A stretch of 64,000 nt of DNA from Vibrio amylolyticus (GCF_023145695.1 NZ_JAJHVV010000007.1:1-64000); one strand, 5' to 3'. Counted from the stretch's first letter, positions 35,520 through 45,182 are shown. Made by a program: numbers and translations. Notes: a model not told the origin generated them from the letters alone.

Positions 35520-36712
35520 TGCGCTGCTTCCTTAGACTCTTGCGATTGAGACGATTCTTCCTTGAATGCGTTGACGTCTGACGCTTGAATAACATCCCCT
35601 GTGTCATTACCCCAAGCGTTTCTTTGATACGTTAGAACCGCCGCGATTTCTTGCTCGGTTAGCTGATTAACAAACGCCTGCATTGCAGTTCCGGATCGAC
35701 CGTTTACCACAACGTCCATATGCGGTTCGATATCGCCAAGTGCAATTGCGCTGCCTTTAATCGCAGGGAAGGCACCGGGAATACCCATACCACTGGCTTG
35801 GTGACAAACGGCACATCGGTCGACGTACACTTTTTCACCTTGTTGCATTAAATCGTCCATCGATAGATTCGCCGTTAACGCCGCTTCTGCTTCTTTCTTA
35901 GCGGCGGCTAATTCGGCTTTTTTATCTGCTAACCACGCTTCGTACTTATCTTCTTCCATGGCATGAACCACGATTGGCATAAAGCCATGGGCTCGCCCAC
36001 AAAGCTCTGCACACTGGCCACGATACACGCCCGGTTTATCAATTTTCGTCCAGGCCTCATTGATAAAGCCCGGAATAGTATCTTTTTTAACGGCAAAGTC
36101 AGGCACCCACCACGAATGGATGACATCGTCAGACGTTAATAGGAACCGGATTTTACGATTAATTGGAACCACAAGAGGATTATCCACCTCCAAGAGATAA
36201 TGCGCGCCCTTTTCTTCTATTCCTTCAATTTCTTTTTGCGAGGTGGCAAGCAGACTAAAAAACTCCACATCTTCACCAAAGTAGCTGTAGTGCCACTTCC
36301 ATTGTGAACCTGTCACTTTAACCGTCAGATCCGACTGAGAAGTGTCTTCCATCGCTATTAGGGTTTTCGTGGCGGGGATCGCCATAGCCACCAATATAAT
36401 GATAGGAATCACCGTCCAGATAATTTCGACTTTGGTACTTTCATGAAAATGAGCGGCAACTGCACCCTTAGATTTTCGATGATTAATGATGGAATAGAAC
36501 ATGACACCAAATACAACAACGGCAATCGCACAACAAATGTAGAAAATCAGCATATGTAAGTCATAGACTTTTTGGCTGATTTCAGTCACCCCTTGGGTCA
36601 TATTCATTGTTGATTTTGGTGCATCGGTTGATTCAGCTAAAACGCTCGATGCAACACTAGAGAGCAGCGCAACACTACTCAATTGCCAACTCGTGGCCGA
36701 TAGTCTTCTCAA
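35516..36712 (-). CDS. ctaC: cytochrome c oxidase subunit II with fused cytochrome c (caa3 type)
   Basis: The product has a signal peptide, two TM helices (about 55-75 and 100-120), the CuA domain (HSWWVPDFAVKKD and GQCAELCGRAHGFMPI) and a C-terminal class I cytochrome c domain with CAVCH, which makes it a caa3-type oxidase. I propose the TTG start at 36712: AGGAGA lies 7 nt upstream of it. An upstream in-frame GTG at 36736 would place that ribosome binding site inside the gene. This is the first gene of the cluster. Confidence 0.93.
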   Translation of the reverse strand: MRRLSATSWQLSSVALLSSVASSVLAESTDAPKSTMNMTQGVTEISQKVYDLHMLIFYICCAIAVVVFGVMFYSIINHRKSKGAVAAHFHESTKVEIIWTVIPIIILVAMAIPATKTLIAMEDTSQSDLTVKVTGSQWKWHYSYFGEDVEFFSLLATSQKEIEGIEEKGAHYLLEVDNPLVVPINRKIRFLLTSDDVIHSWWVPDFAVKKDTIPGFINEAWTKIDKPGVYRGQCAELCGRAHGFMPIVVHAMEEDKYEAWLADKKAELAAAKKEAEAALTANLSMDDLMQQGEKVYVDRCAVCHQASGMGIPGAFPAIKGSAIALGDIEPHMDVVVNGRSGTAMQAFVNQLTEQEIAAVLTYQRNAWGNDTGDVIQASDVNAFKEESSQSQESKEAAQ

Positions 36713-36985
36713 AAGATTTCTCCTGTGCCCACACACCTTAAATCTTGCGATTTCCAGCCTTGGTGCTCAATCTAAATTAGCCTTCACTAATTCATCTATT
36801 GAATTGGGAAAATGTCCTATAAACAGCAATTTCGATATGATTTGTTATATTTATGTTAATGATGCTAGTTAGTGATTTTGAAATGTGCAAGAAAGTACCA
36901 ACAACAAAGTGCTATAAATCACTTATCACCTAAACTAAAAATGAAGCATCAAATGTCGGAGCTTATTAACAATAAGGAGAACTAT

Positions 36986-38737
36986 ATGTTGGAGCGAGTA
37001 ACTCAATGGTTAATGAGTGATCCGGACCCAAAGACTCGAGAAGAGCTTCAATACCTCATTGATGAAAAAATGTATGACGAATTAGAGGCACGGTTTGACG
37101 GGCGTTTGAAGTTTGGGACTGCTGGTTTACGAGGCGTAGTAGGCTGTGGCCCAAATAGAATGAACAGACTCGTGGTTCAACAAACAGCCACAGGGTTAGG
37201 CCACTATTTAGTCTCAAAAGTCACCAATGCAAACAAGCGTGGCGTGATCATTGGTTACGATGGCAGAGTAGATTCAAAGCAGTTTGCTCACGACTGTGCA
37301 TCTGTATTAACGGCGCTTGGCATAAAAGTGTACTTAACCTCTAACGAGATACCAACTCCTGTCGTCGCGTTTGGAATTCAACGTTTGCATGCCGCCGCCG
37401 CGGTGGTAATAACGGCAAGCCATAACCCTCGCGACTATAACGGGTTAAAAGTCTACTGGGAGAATGGCGCACAAATAATTCCTCCTCATGATTCTGGTAT
37501 CGCCTATGAGATTGATCTTGCGACTTTTAAACCAATCCCGCTTATGTCTCTCGATGATGCAAAGAAACACGATTTATTAGAGTGGCTTGACGAGAGCTAC
37601 ATCGACTTATATCAGTCTTGTATCCTTGACCAAGATCTCTTTCACCGCGATATAGAGGCGTGTAATGTCACCATTGCTTATTCCGCTCTTCATGGGGTTG
37701 GTGGATCGCTAGCGATGACAATGCTTAAACAAGCGGGTTTTAAAGGCGTTATGAGTGTCGCAGAACAACATCAACCTGATGGAGAATTTCCTTGTCTCGA
37801 TTTTCCAAATCCAGAAGAAAAAGGGGCGATGGATGCGGTCATTGAACTTGCTGATTCAATTGAAGCTGATATTGCGTGCGCCAACGATCCCGACGCCGAT
37901 CGCTTTGCGGTTGCCGTGCAATTAAACCAAGGCGGCTATAAGAAACTCACTGGCGATCAAATTGGTGTGCTTTTCGCAGATTATCTCTTCAAAAAATTTC
38001 AAGCTTGTCGCGATGATCGTGCAATTAACTTTCCAACAAAACCTTTTGTCGGAAACACCGTCGTTTCATCAACACTGTTTAAGAAGCTCGCTTTCAATTA
38101 CGACGCCGAATATTACCAGACATTGACTGGGTTTAAATGGCTAGCAAACATGGCAATGCAACACCCTCAGTATCAATCTAACTTCCTGCTTTCCTATGAA
38201 GAGTCAAATGGCTACTGCATTGGACCTTTAGTTCGCGACAAAGATGGCCTATCGGCTCTCGTCATGTTTGCACAATTAACCGAGCAGTTGAAACAGAACA
38301 ATCGAACTATTTGGCAACGGCTTGAAGAGATCTATCGCCAGTATGATTATTATCTAACTGAGCAACAAAGCATCTACTTTTCCAATAACAGTATTGATGT
38401 GTGTGAAAAACTCCGTGCACATCCACCAACCCATATCGCAGGCTTACAAATCATAGCCTATGAAGATCTTAACCAGTCACTGCGGTTTATTACCGGAGGG
38501 GCAACAGAAGTACTTAACCTACCTTGCGCTAATGTTTTGATTTACTACCTAGAAGAGAACACTCGAATCATTATTCGACCTTCAGGGACCGAACCAAAAC
38601 TCAAGTGCTATTACGAGGTCATAGAGCCTATCCATGACGACGAGATATTTGAAGTGAAACAAAGGCAAGCACAACAGACGATGGATAAATTGATAAATGC
38701 CCATCAATTAACGTTACTTGCTTTAGGAGAGCCATGA
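36986..38737 (+). CDS. phospho-sugar mutase (alpha-phosphoglucomutase/phosphomannomutase family)
   Basis: The 583-residue enzyme belongs to the PgcA-like branch of the alpha-D-phosphohexomutase family, which interconverts hexose 1- and 6-phosphates. The catalytic phosphoserine is Ser145 in TASHNP, the metal loop is NDPDADRFA, the sugar-binding loop is YEESNGYC, and the phosphate-binding loop is RPSGTEPK. The length matches B. subtilis PgcA. I use the ATG at 36986, with AAGGAGA 5 nt upstream; the frame extends to 36872 without support. It is transcribed alone, divergent from the oxidase cluster. Confidence 0.93.
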   Translation: MLERVTQWLMSDPDPKTREELQYLIDEKMYDELEARFDGRLKFGTAGLRGVVGCGPNRMNRLVVQQTATGLGHYLVSKVTNANKRGVIIGYDGRVDSKQFAHDCASVLTALGIKVYLTSNEIPTPVVAFGIQRLHAAAAVVITASHNPRDYNGLKVYWENGAQIIPPHDSGIAYEIDLATFKPIPLMSLDDAKKHDLLEWLDESYIDLYQSCILDQDLFHRDIEACNVTIAYSALHGVGGSLAMTMLKQAGFKGVMSVAEQHQPDGEFPCLDFPNPEEKGAMDAVIELADSIEADIACANDPDADRFAVAVQLNQGGYKKLTGDQIGVLFADYLFKKFQACRDDRAINFPTKPFVGNTVVSSTLFKKLAFNYDAEYYQTLTGFKWLANMAMQHPQYQSNFLLSYEESNGYCIGPLVRDKDGLSALVMFAQLTEQLKQNNRTIWQRLEEIYRQYDYYLTEQQSIYFSNNSIDVCEKLRAHPPTHIAGLQIIAYEDLNQSLRFITGGATEVLNLPCANVLIYYLEENTRIIIRPSGTEPKLKCYYEVIEPIHDDEIFEVKQRQAQQTMDKLINAHQLTLLALGEP

Positions 38738-38846
38738 GAATGACTTGATTGATCGAGCATCGATACTTTTAACAGTTGTTACTTTATAAATAATGCTACT
38801 CGATAAACAGTCTTAAACGATAAATTGTATTGTTAGGTAAACCGTG

Positions 38847-39491
38847 TTACTCGGCTACCCACTCAATCTCAACTAAGGTGGTATCAGCACATTTTAGGCG
38901 AGCTAGAAAAATGTCGCCTTGATGCACTTCACCAACGCCTTTAGGCGTGCCAGACATCACAATGTCACCATCGCACAATGTGGTGTAACTCTTAAGCTCG
39001 GCCAAAATGGTGGCGGGAGAATAGATCATCTCACCAACTTGCCCAACTTGAACTCGCATACTGTTGATAAACAATTCCACTTCAAGCTGATGGATATTAA
39101 CATCACGTATAGAAACGAAACGGCTAAACACAGCAGAATCATCAAAACTCTTTGCTCGCTCCCATGGTAAACCTTTGGACTTGAGCTGAGATTGCAGAGC
39201 GCGCTTTGTGAGATCAAGACCAATACCGACGCCACTGTACTGCCCTTTAGTGATTAAAAAACAGATTTCAGCTTCATAGTGAATGGTATCTCGTTCATCA
39301 AATTGCAGACCACCGGTTCGGCGAGCGCCTGAATAAAGTCTTGAGGTAATGGCGCTATTAGGTTTATTAAACACCACCATCTCTTCAGGAATGGCGTTAT
39401 TAAGCTCGTGAATATGCTCGAGATAGTTACGTCCAATACAGAGGATTTTTGAAGGGGTTACCGACTTATCATCAATTCGTATTGAGCGCAT
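38847..39491 (-). CDS. fumarylacetoacetate hydrolase-family protein
   Basis: The 214-residue single-domain FAH enzyme resembles YcgM/FAHD1-type acylpyruvases or oxaloacetate decarboxylases. Metal ligands are visible in IHYEAEICFLI (two Glu) and FDDSAVFSRF (Asp), with ICIGRNYLEHI-type N-terminal and GTPKGVGEVHQGD C-terminal motifs. AGGA is 5 nt before the ATG. Which 2-oxo-acid it acts on cannot be told from the sequence. It is transcribed alone. Confidence 0.88.
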   Translation of the reverse strand: MRSIRIDDKSVTPSKILCIGRNYLEHIHELNNAIPEEMVVFNKPNSAITSRLYSGARRTGGLQFDERDTIHYEAEICFLITKGQYSGVGIGLDLTKRALQSQLKSKGLPWERAKSFDDSAVFSRFVSIRDVNIHQLEVELFINSMRVQVGQVGEMIYSPATILAELKSYTTLCDGDIVMSGTPKGVGEVHQGDIFLARLKCADTTLVEIEWVAE

Positions 39492-39797
39492 GAGATTCCT
39501 TATTCCATTGATAGGCTGAAAAGAGAGAAGAAAAGCTGAGCGCAGATAATAACCGATATAGTGATGATAAAAATAACAACGAAGCCTGTTTTAATGACTT
39601 AAATGTAAAACTAAGATCACCCCCTCAAAGTTATGAAATGATGGCACTCACCCGTTAATCAGTAACCAATTTTTTTTAGCTCGACACCTAAGCACGTTTT
39701 CTTTAGACGACAAAAAACGCTCCCTATAAATAGAGAGCGTTTTCATTATCAAAGTAACATTAAGCTGTTACAGCGTTCTTTCCTTTAAGCGAGAAGC
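39492..39797. other. 306-bp intergenic region
   Basis: Between the FAH-family gene and the porin gene. It contains the FAH promoter region and, at its far end, the porin terminator (39714-39743). I see nothing else in it. Confidence 0.6.
39714..39743 (-). terminator. intrinsic terminator of the OmpU-like porin gene
   Basis: The stem AAAACGCTC/GAGCGTTTT extends through one mismatch into CTAT/ATAG. On the minus strand it ends in TTTTTTG. It lies about 55 nt past the porin stop. Confidence 0.88.
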
Positions 39798-40826
39798 TTA
39801 TAGGTAGAAACGTGCGCCGATAACCCATTTGCTATCAGTGTCTTGCTTAGCACCTGAGAAATCTTTGTCGTTTAGGTCAAACTGGTAACCAGTGTAACCA
39901 ACGATGTTAGAAGCGAAGTTGTACTCAGCTTGAAGAGCTAGCTCTTCGCGAGTTGTCGCTTTAGAATTATCGATCAGGTCTTTAGCTTCATTTGTTTCGT
40001 AGTTGATGCTGAAGTTTAAGCTGTTTGCAAGTGCATAAGCAGCAAGTAGCTCGTATGAATCAGATTCAGCACGAACTACATTTTTATCTTCAGTCATAGT
40101 GTAAACACCAGCTAGGTAAAGACCGTTGCCGTATGAACCGTAAGATGCAGAAACAGTATGAAGGTCTAAAGAACCTTTAGAACCAGAGTCAGCTACATCA
40201 CCAGTGCTGTAAGCGTAACCTACAGAAGCACCCATGATTTCGTATGAAAGAGTCGCTTGAACACGGTCTTTATATTCAGCGTAAACTTCGCCTTCAGTAG
40301 CACCTTGCCATGCAACACCAACGTTTAGTGCGCCAGCATCACCTAGGTCAAAACCGTTACGGTAAGAAGCCATGTTATCAGCACGAGTCAGACCAACTTT
40401 AGCGAAATCAGCACCAGCGTATAAGTAGTCATTGGCAAACGCGATTGGCATATCAGTTACGCCAGCTACATCGTAGTAAGGTGCCCACTGAGTACCAACA
40501 ACTGTACGACCAAGCTCTTCGTGAGTAAGACCAACATAACCTAGACGAGTAGACATTGCGTTGCCACCGTTAGTTAGGTAGTTCAGCGCGTATTCACCAC
40601 GAGCATCAACAACAAAACCGTTACCTAGGTCTTGAGTTGCGGTAAAGTTAATACGTGGAGAGTTAGTACCAACATCAGTATCACCTTGCTCTGAACCATT
40701 AAGGTTAACAGAAACGTGGCCGCCCATTGCGAAAGTAGTACCGTCGTTGTTGTAAAGTTCAACAGCAACTGCTTGAGCAGCGAATGTAGAAGCAGCAATT
40801 GCTACAGCTAGAAATTTTTTATTCAT
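39798..40826 (-). CDS. OmpU-like trimeric porin
   Basis: The 342-residue porin has a signal peptide (MNKKFLAVAIAASTFAAQAV) and a mature N-terminus VELYNNDGTTFAMGGHVSVN, as in Vibrio OmpU. The barrel ends with WVIGARFYL, a terminal aromatic-containing strand. I place the start at the ATG at 40826, just before the signal peptide; the frame runs 13 codons further upstream without support. Porins of this type carry small hydrophilic solutes across the outer membrane, and in Vibrio OmpU is controlled by ToxR. Specific identity is not proven. Confidence 0.92.
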   Translation of the reverse strand: MNKKFLAVAIAASTFAAQAVAVELYNNDGTTFAMGGHVSVNLNGSEQGDTDVGTNSPRINFTATQDLGNGFVVDARGEYALNYLTNGGNAMSTRLGYVGLTHEELGRTVVGTQWAPYYDVAGVTDMPIAFANDYLYAGADFAKVGLTRADNMASYRNGFDLGDAGALNVGVAWQGATEGEVYAEYKDRVQATLSYEIMGASVGYAYSTGDVADSGSKGSLDLHTVSASYGSYGNGLYLAGVYTMTEDKNVVRAESDSYELLAAYALANSLNFSINYETNEAKDLIDNSKATTREELALQAEYNFASNIVGYTGYQFDLNDKDFSGAKQDTDSKWVIGARFYL

Positions 40827-41488
40827 TTTAAAGTCCATATATACGTTTGATTTGTCCACTGACAACCCGATGCATCACCAGTAGTGGTGTTACACCTTGG
40901 TTAACAAGTGCATCGACTGTACCTAGCCAAACGGAAAAAGTTGCATAAAATGATATAAAACAAAAAAAACCACTTCTAAATTAATATAATCAAAGGATAA
41001 TCATTAACTTACGAGTAATATCTCACCTCAACCAAAAAACGTGAAGTGGGTTACAAGTTGAAACATCCTCACTCGAGGCGATCTAAATCACGCTTTTATA
41101 AGCAATATATAGAAATAAAACCACTAAACCATGCCAATCATTCATAGAGGGAATAATGAGTACCTTATCAAATAGGCGAATTTTGCATACTGTTTTATTA
41201 CTCTAACTCCTTGATGCTTGGTAAATGTGACACTCATTCCTTTTGCACCCCTCACTTTTAAACGGCTCAGTCACAACCTCATTAATTGATAACAGTATGC
41301 AATTAAACACACTTAGCAAGTCCACGTTTTTCACTTTTAGCCTCGTGACACCAAAATGTCATCCGTTAGAAATTAAACCGTCATTTTTCTCTACTAACTT
41401 ACTTGGCAACCAAGCACTTACTTGCACTACCGCAAGACAGTTTATTAAGACGAGCAATATAGCTCTCATATTTATAAAGGTAATTAAG
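40827..41488. promoter_or_regulatory. 662-bp divergent porin intergenic region
   Basis: This AT-rich region separates two divergent porin genes and must hold both promoters. A weak CRP-like palindrome, GGCGA-N6-TCACG, is at 41077-41092. An open frame in phase with the second porin runs from 41243, but it shows no coding features. No terminator-like hairpin or small RNA was evident. Such long porin leaders are often sites of sRNA or OmpR/ToxR control, which I cannot confirm. Confidence 0.4.
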
Positions 41489-42421
41489 ATGAAAAAAGCA
41501 GTAATCGCGTCAGCAGTTCTTTCTGCACTAATGTCTGGTTCAGCACTAGCTGCAACAGTTTACAACGCAGACGGTACAAAGCTTTCAGTGGGTGGCCGTG
41601 CGGAGTTCCGTGGTGATTTTACTGATTCTGTTGAGGGCACAATGAAAGACAGCTCTCGCGCTCGTGTAAATGTGAAAGGTTCTACTGAGATTTCTGATGG
41701 GCTATCAGCGTTTGGCGTATGGGAAGGCGAACAAAAAACAGGCGGTAATACTGGCTTTGCTAACCGTTACCTATATGCAGGTATCGGCACAGACATCGGT
41801 AAATTCTCAGTCGGTCGCCAAGACATGGCAGCGGTTATTGTCTCTGACATGACTGATATCACAGAGTTCTCTGGTATTCAGCAATACATTGGTGCTTCAT
41901 CTGATAAAGAAGACAGCGTATTTGCATACCGCGGCAGCTTTGATGCTCTTCAAGTAGAAGCAACTTACCAAGCTGACAGCGCCAAAGACAACGATGCTTA
42001 TTCTGTAGCGGGTATGTACTCACTACCTATGGGCTTAGATCTAGGTCTTGCTTACTCTTCTAACGACAAGGGAAGTGAAGATAACTCAGAAGGCAACCAA
42101 ATTCTTGCGGGTATCGGTTACACCTTCCAAGACCTTTACGTAGCGGGTACTTTCTCTGCTGGCGATGTCGAAAAAGATGTTGAGTTCACAGCGTACGAGC
42201 TTGCAGCTTCTTATAAAATCACCTCTGAATTCTCTGTTGCTGCCCTGTATGGCTTTGCGGAACAAGAAGTGGCAAACGTTACATTTGATACAGTTGATAT
42301 GTTCGAACTTGCTGCATACTACAAATTCAACAGCAATTTCCGCACTTACGTCGCTTACGAGTTCGACCAACTAGAAAACGCTGACGACACACTTCGCCTA
42401 GGTGCACGTTACGACTTCTAA
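41489..42421 (+). CDS. general porin, second of a divergent pair
   Basis: The 310-residue product has a signal peptide (MKKAVIASAVLSALMSGSAL) and mature start ATVYNADGTKLSVGGRAEF, followed by amphipathic beta strands and a terminal LRLGARYDF strand. It is related to, but shorter than, the OmpU-like neighbour and resembles the OmpL/OmpT-like porins of Vibrionaceae. The start at 41489 is fixed by the signal peptide and AAGG 8 nt upstream. Substrate selectivity is unknown. Confidence 0.9.
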   Translation: MKKAVIASAVLSALMSGSALAATVYNADGTKLSVGGRAEFRGDFTDSVEGTMKDSSRARVNVKGSTEISDGLSAFGVWEGEQKTGGNTGFANRYLYAGIGTDIGKFSVGRQDMAAVIVSDMTDITEFSGIQQYIGASSDKEDSVFAYRGSFDALQVEATYQADSAKDNDAYSVAGMYSLPMGLDLGLAYSSNDKGSEDNSEGNQILAGIGYTFQDLYVAGTFSAGDVEKDVEFTAYELAASYKITSEFSVAALYGFAEQEVANVTFDTVDMFELAAYYKFNSNFRTYVAYEFDQLENADDTLRLGARYDF

Positions 42422-42470
42422 TCGCTAGCGCTGCTAACGACAGTCTTTTTTATAGCCCAATCTTAAAGAC

Positions 42471-42497
42471 AAGGCCGAGCGTTCGCTCGGTCTTTTT
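42471..42497 (+). terminator. intrinsic terminator of the second porin gene
   Basis: The 10-bp stem AAGGCCGAGC/GCTCGGTCTT (one G-U pair) has a GTTC loop and is followed by TTTTA. Confidence 0.88.
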
Positions 42498-42654
42498 TAT
42501 TTCTAAAATTCTAAATAAGCAGCTAAGATCACCATACCACCTGTCAATTCGACGCTTTAAACCTTAGAAACCTCGTATTTTTATATTAATTTATATGAAA
42601 TTTATATTTAGATAACCCGTTCTATTAGAGTACACAGGCCAATTGGATGAAGTT

Positions 42655-43278
42655 ATGACCACACCTATCAAAATCACACTGTATCGTTGGGGCGGAAGTT
42701 GGGGCCCATTCAAGGTAAATATCCCATGTGGAGAATGCACCTTAACCAAAGATATCCTTCACGATACCTTCGAGAATGAATTAAATGGTGTGCCTATTGA
42801 ACTTGAAATCAAAGACTGGTTATCTCACTGGTGGGAACCATTAAGGCTTGGAGCGTGGCACGCCCCTATTCTGGTTATAGAAGGCAACGTTGTGAGCCAA
42901 GGGGAAGCACTCAATCGAGGCGTTCTTGTTCAGTCGGTTATTCAAGAGTGGGTTAAACGGGATACGCTAAAAGGTAATATCGTATACGGTAAAAAGAGCT
43001 GCCCTTTCTGTGTGAAGGCCAAACAGCTACTTGATGAGGCAGGCGTTGAGTACACCTATTACGATGTAGTTAAAGATAGTGCGGCACTTTATCGCATGAT
43101 CCCAGAGGTAAAAGCCATTATCGGAGAAAAGACCCCGGTCACGGTGCCGCAAATATGGCTAAACAGTCACTACATTGGTGGAGCTGATAACCTAGAGGCA
43201 TGGCTAAAGGAGCATAACCTAAACCATATTCCTGACAACGTTATTAGTATGAGTACCAATACCTCTTCGGTTGGTTAG
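42655..43278 (+). CDS. thioredoxin-like/glutaredoxin two-domain fusion protein
   Basis: The 207-residue cytoplasmic protein has two redox domains. Residues about 1-95 form a thioredoxin-like domain with CGEC (after NIP) and a cis-Pro-like APILVIEG. Residues about 105-190 form a glutaredoxin domain with CPFC (KKSCPFCVKAKQLLDEAG), the TVPQIW cis-Pro motif and the GGADNLEAW glutathione-binding end. Each has a dithiol, so electrons may pass between them. The ATG at 42655 has GGA 7 nt upstream; a TTG 12 nt earlier is less likely. Terminator shared with the next convergent gene. Confidence 0.85.
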   Translation: MTTPIKITLYRWGGSWGPFKVNIPCGECTLTKDILHDTFENELNGVPIELEIKDWLSHWWEPLRLGAWHAPILVIEGNVVSQGEALNRGVLVQSVIQEWVKRDTLKGNIVYGKKSCPFCVKAKQLLDEAGVEYTYYDVVKDSAALYRMIPEVKAIIGEKTPVTVPQIWLNSHYIGGADNLEAWLKEHNLNHIPDNVISMSTNTSSVG

Positions 43279-43320
43279 CTAGGTTTAGTATTGACGCGAT
43301 TTGAATCATCCATTCAAACT

Positions 43321-43360
43321 AAAAGCCCCTTTATGAGTGCGAGATCATAAAGGGGCTTTT
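43321..43360. terminator. bidirectional terminator
   Basis: A 16-bp perfect stem (43321-43336 with 43345-43360, core AAAGCCCCTTTATGA) and an 8-nt loop lie between convergent genes, with A and T runs at the two ends. Confidence 0.92.
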
Positions 43361-43383
43361 TATCAACTCAGTTAGCTTAGGAT

Positions 43384-43737
43384 TTACTTACTGCGCTTAG
43401 GTTGGCGGTAAGTTTTTCCTGCAACTTGATAGGTTTCTTTCTGCTTCATACCAAATTGAGCGTCAAAGAACCAAGCAACAAACTTAATGATGTCATCACC
43501 TTCATTCATCACATGCTCAACAAATTCCTCTGCTTCACCTTGTTCATTCTCTTCAACAGTCACATGATAGATACGTGACTCCCCCTCTACCTCAGCCAAC
43601 GCAAATTGACCTGTGAGTGATGCTGCTACTTCTGCTATATCGGCATTTACGTCATCTTTAAGCATCTCAAGTGCCTTTGGAAGGCTATCTAGTTGACACA
43701 GATTCTGGACCAACGTTTCAAATTCGCTATGTTGCAT
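43384..43737 (-). CDS. hypothetical acidic protein (117 aa)
   Basis: I do not recognise a family for this small, soluble, acidic protein. It is helical at the N-terminus, has a central beta region (GESRIYHVTVEENEQGEAEE) and a basic C-terminal tail (YRQPKRSK). No signal peptide. I place the start at the ATG at 43737; the open frame reaches 43806, but that part lacks a ribosome binding site. It lies about 50 nt past the end of the MFS gene on the same strand and might be co-transcribed with it. Confidence 0.7.
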   Translation of the reverse strand: MQHSEFETLVQNLCQLDSLPKALEMLKDDVNADIAEVAASLTGQFALAEVEGESRIYHVTVEENEQGEAEEFVEHVMNEGDDIIKFVAWFFDAQFGMKQKETYQVAGKTYRQPKRSK

Positions 43738-43857
43738 TCTATTTTCACCAAGGGTTTTTAATCGAAATATTGAGCACATTGTATACCCTTCATGGTGGCG
43801 GCTCAATTACATAGCCTCCTTATAAAATAGTATCTTTAATATGAAGTAGATAAACCA

Positions 43858-45132
43858 CTAAGCAACAGAAACACTAGGCTCAGGACGCTCTCCATTCCAT
43901 GAACATTTGTTACTATAAAATAGAACGGTAGATAAGATGGCGGCAAGAGTCATGTAGAAATACCCTAATTCATGATGGTCGGTAACCCATGACTGAACGA
44001 GAAAACCACCGAAAACACCCGACAATACCATTTGAATAGAACCTGAAAGGGCAGAAACCGCGCCAGCTTGGTGTTTATGAGGCGATAGGAGTAACCGAAT
44101 AGACAAAGGGAAAGAAAGCCCTTGAGCGACCGTTAAACAAGTAAACGCGCTTACAACATTGAAAAGAGTCAAAGGCATTATGCTAAGCCATACACCACAA
44201 AGCGCAATGATCAAAAATGATAAGCTCAATAACCGACTCACCGAATAATAACGTGTCAGAATATTCAGTGTTACTGACCCGACTAATAACCCTGCAGACG
44301 GTATGATCATAATGGCACCATATTCTGCAACCGTTAGTCCCAGCTGATTTTGTAAAATAAAGGGGAGAATGGATAAAGTGACTACCGCTGCGAGATAAGT
44401 AAACCAGTTATAGCTCGCACTACTAATGACCTGTGGGTTAACCAACAGTCGCGCATAATTTTTAATAATCACGTGAGCGTTGAACGACTTCTTTTTATAA
44501 GGCAGCGTTTCTGGCAGTATTAGCCAACCTAAAATATAGATAGCGCACAAATAGACCAAAACAAAACTAAAGACAGCCTGCCAACCAAAATGAAAGGCGA
44601 TAGCACCACCAATCACTGGTGAAACGATAGGCAAAATTGAAGCCGTAATCGAAAGGTACGACAATGCCTTAGTAAACTGTGCCCCTTCGTAGCTATCGCG
44701 CAGGACACTACGCCCTAATACCGAGGCACTACCGGCTCCAAGCCCTTGTAACAATCGTCCAATTTCTAACCATTCAAATTGATCTGAAAAACGAAAGCAG
44801 ACTACCGTGCCTAACAGGTAGATACCCTGCCCAAACAGAAATACGGGACGTCGCCCAATGGCATCAGACAGTGGCCCATAAAATAACTGAGAGGCACCAA
44901 AGCCTATCAAAAATAAAGTGACCAGCGTTTGAACCTGCGCTTGGCTCACCAAAAGTGATTCGCTGATCGCGGGTAACGCGGGGAGATAAATACTCACACC
45001 CACTTGACCCGTCGCGATGATCATAATGGCAAGTAACATCGGTACCTTGTTAAACGAAGGCACCTTATTAAATGAAGGTTTTTTGTTGAATACCTGTGCT
45101 TTATTCAATTTTAGAACGTCTGTTTTTTTCAT
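43858..45132 (-). CDS. Bcr/CflA-family MFS drug efflux transporter
   Basis: The protein has 12 TM helices and the Bcr/CflA signatures: VSIYLPALPAISESL in TM1, the motif A-like GPLSDAIGRRPVFLFGQ, and QGLGAGSASVLGRSVLRDSY. It probably exports drugs or small metabolites with proton antiport. The N-terminal 31 residues are odd: three tandem FNK(K/V)P(S/M) units encoded by a 15-bp repeat. An internal ATG at 45039 has AAGG 5 nt upstream and could be the true start. It is divergent from a LysR gene that probably controls it. Confidence 0.92.
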   Translation of the reverse strand: MKKTDVLKLNKAQVFNKKPSFNKVPSFNKVPMLLAIMIIATGQVGVSIYLPALPAISESLLVSQAQVQTLVTLFLIGFGASQLFYGPLSDAIGRRPVFLFGQGIYLLGTVVCFRFSDQFEWLEIGRLLQGLGAGSASVLGRSVLRDSYEGAQFTKALSYLSITASILPIVSPVIGGAIAFHFGWQAVFSFVLVYLCAIYILGWLILPETLPYKKKSFNAHVIIKNYARLLVNPQVISSASYNWFTYLAAVVTLSILPFILQNQLGLTVAEYGAIMIIPSAGLLVGSVTLNILTRYYSVSRLLSLSFLIIALCGVWLSIMPLTLFNVVSAFTCLTVAQGLSFPLSIRLLLSPHKHQAGAVSALSGSIQMVLSGVFGGFLVQSWVTDHHELGYFYMTLAAILSTVLFYSNKCSWNGERPEPSVSVA

Positions 45133-45167
45133 ACCCTTATTTTACATTGGCAACCATTACTTGATAA

Positions 45168-45182
45168 TTCCTCTATTTGGAA
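45168..45182. promoter_or_regulatory. candidate LysR operator between the MFS and LysR genes
   Basis: The interrupted palindrome TTCC-N7-GGAA (45168-45182) lies in the 93-bp region between the divergent genes. This is the expected place and size for a LysR recognition site. Confidence 0.4.

Noticed and set aside
41077..41092. CRP-site-like palindrome in the porin intergenic region
   Set aside because: Only partial agreement with TGTGA-N6-TCACA, so it is mentioned in the region note but not claimed as a site.
41243..41488. In-frame 82-codon extension of the second porin
   Set aside because: The signal peptide and a good ribosome site start at 41489; the extension has no coding features.
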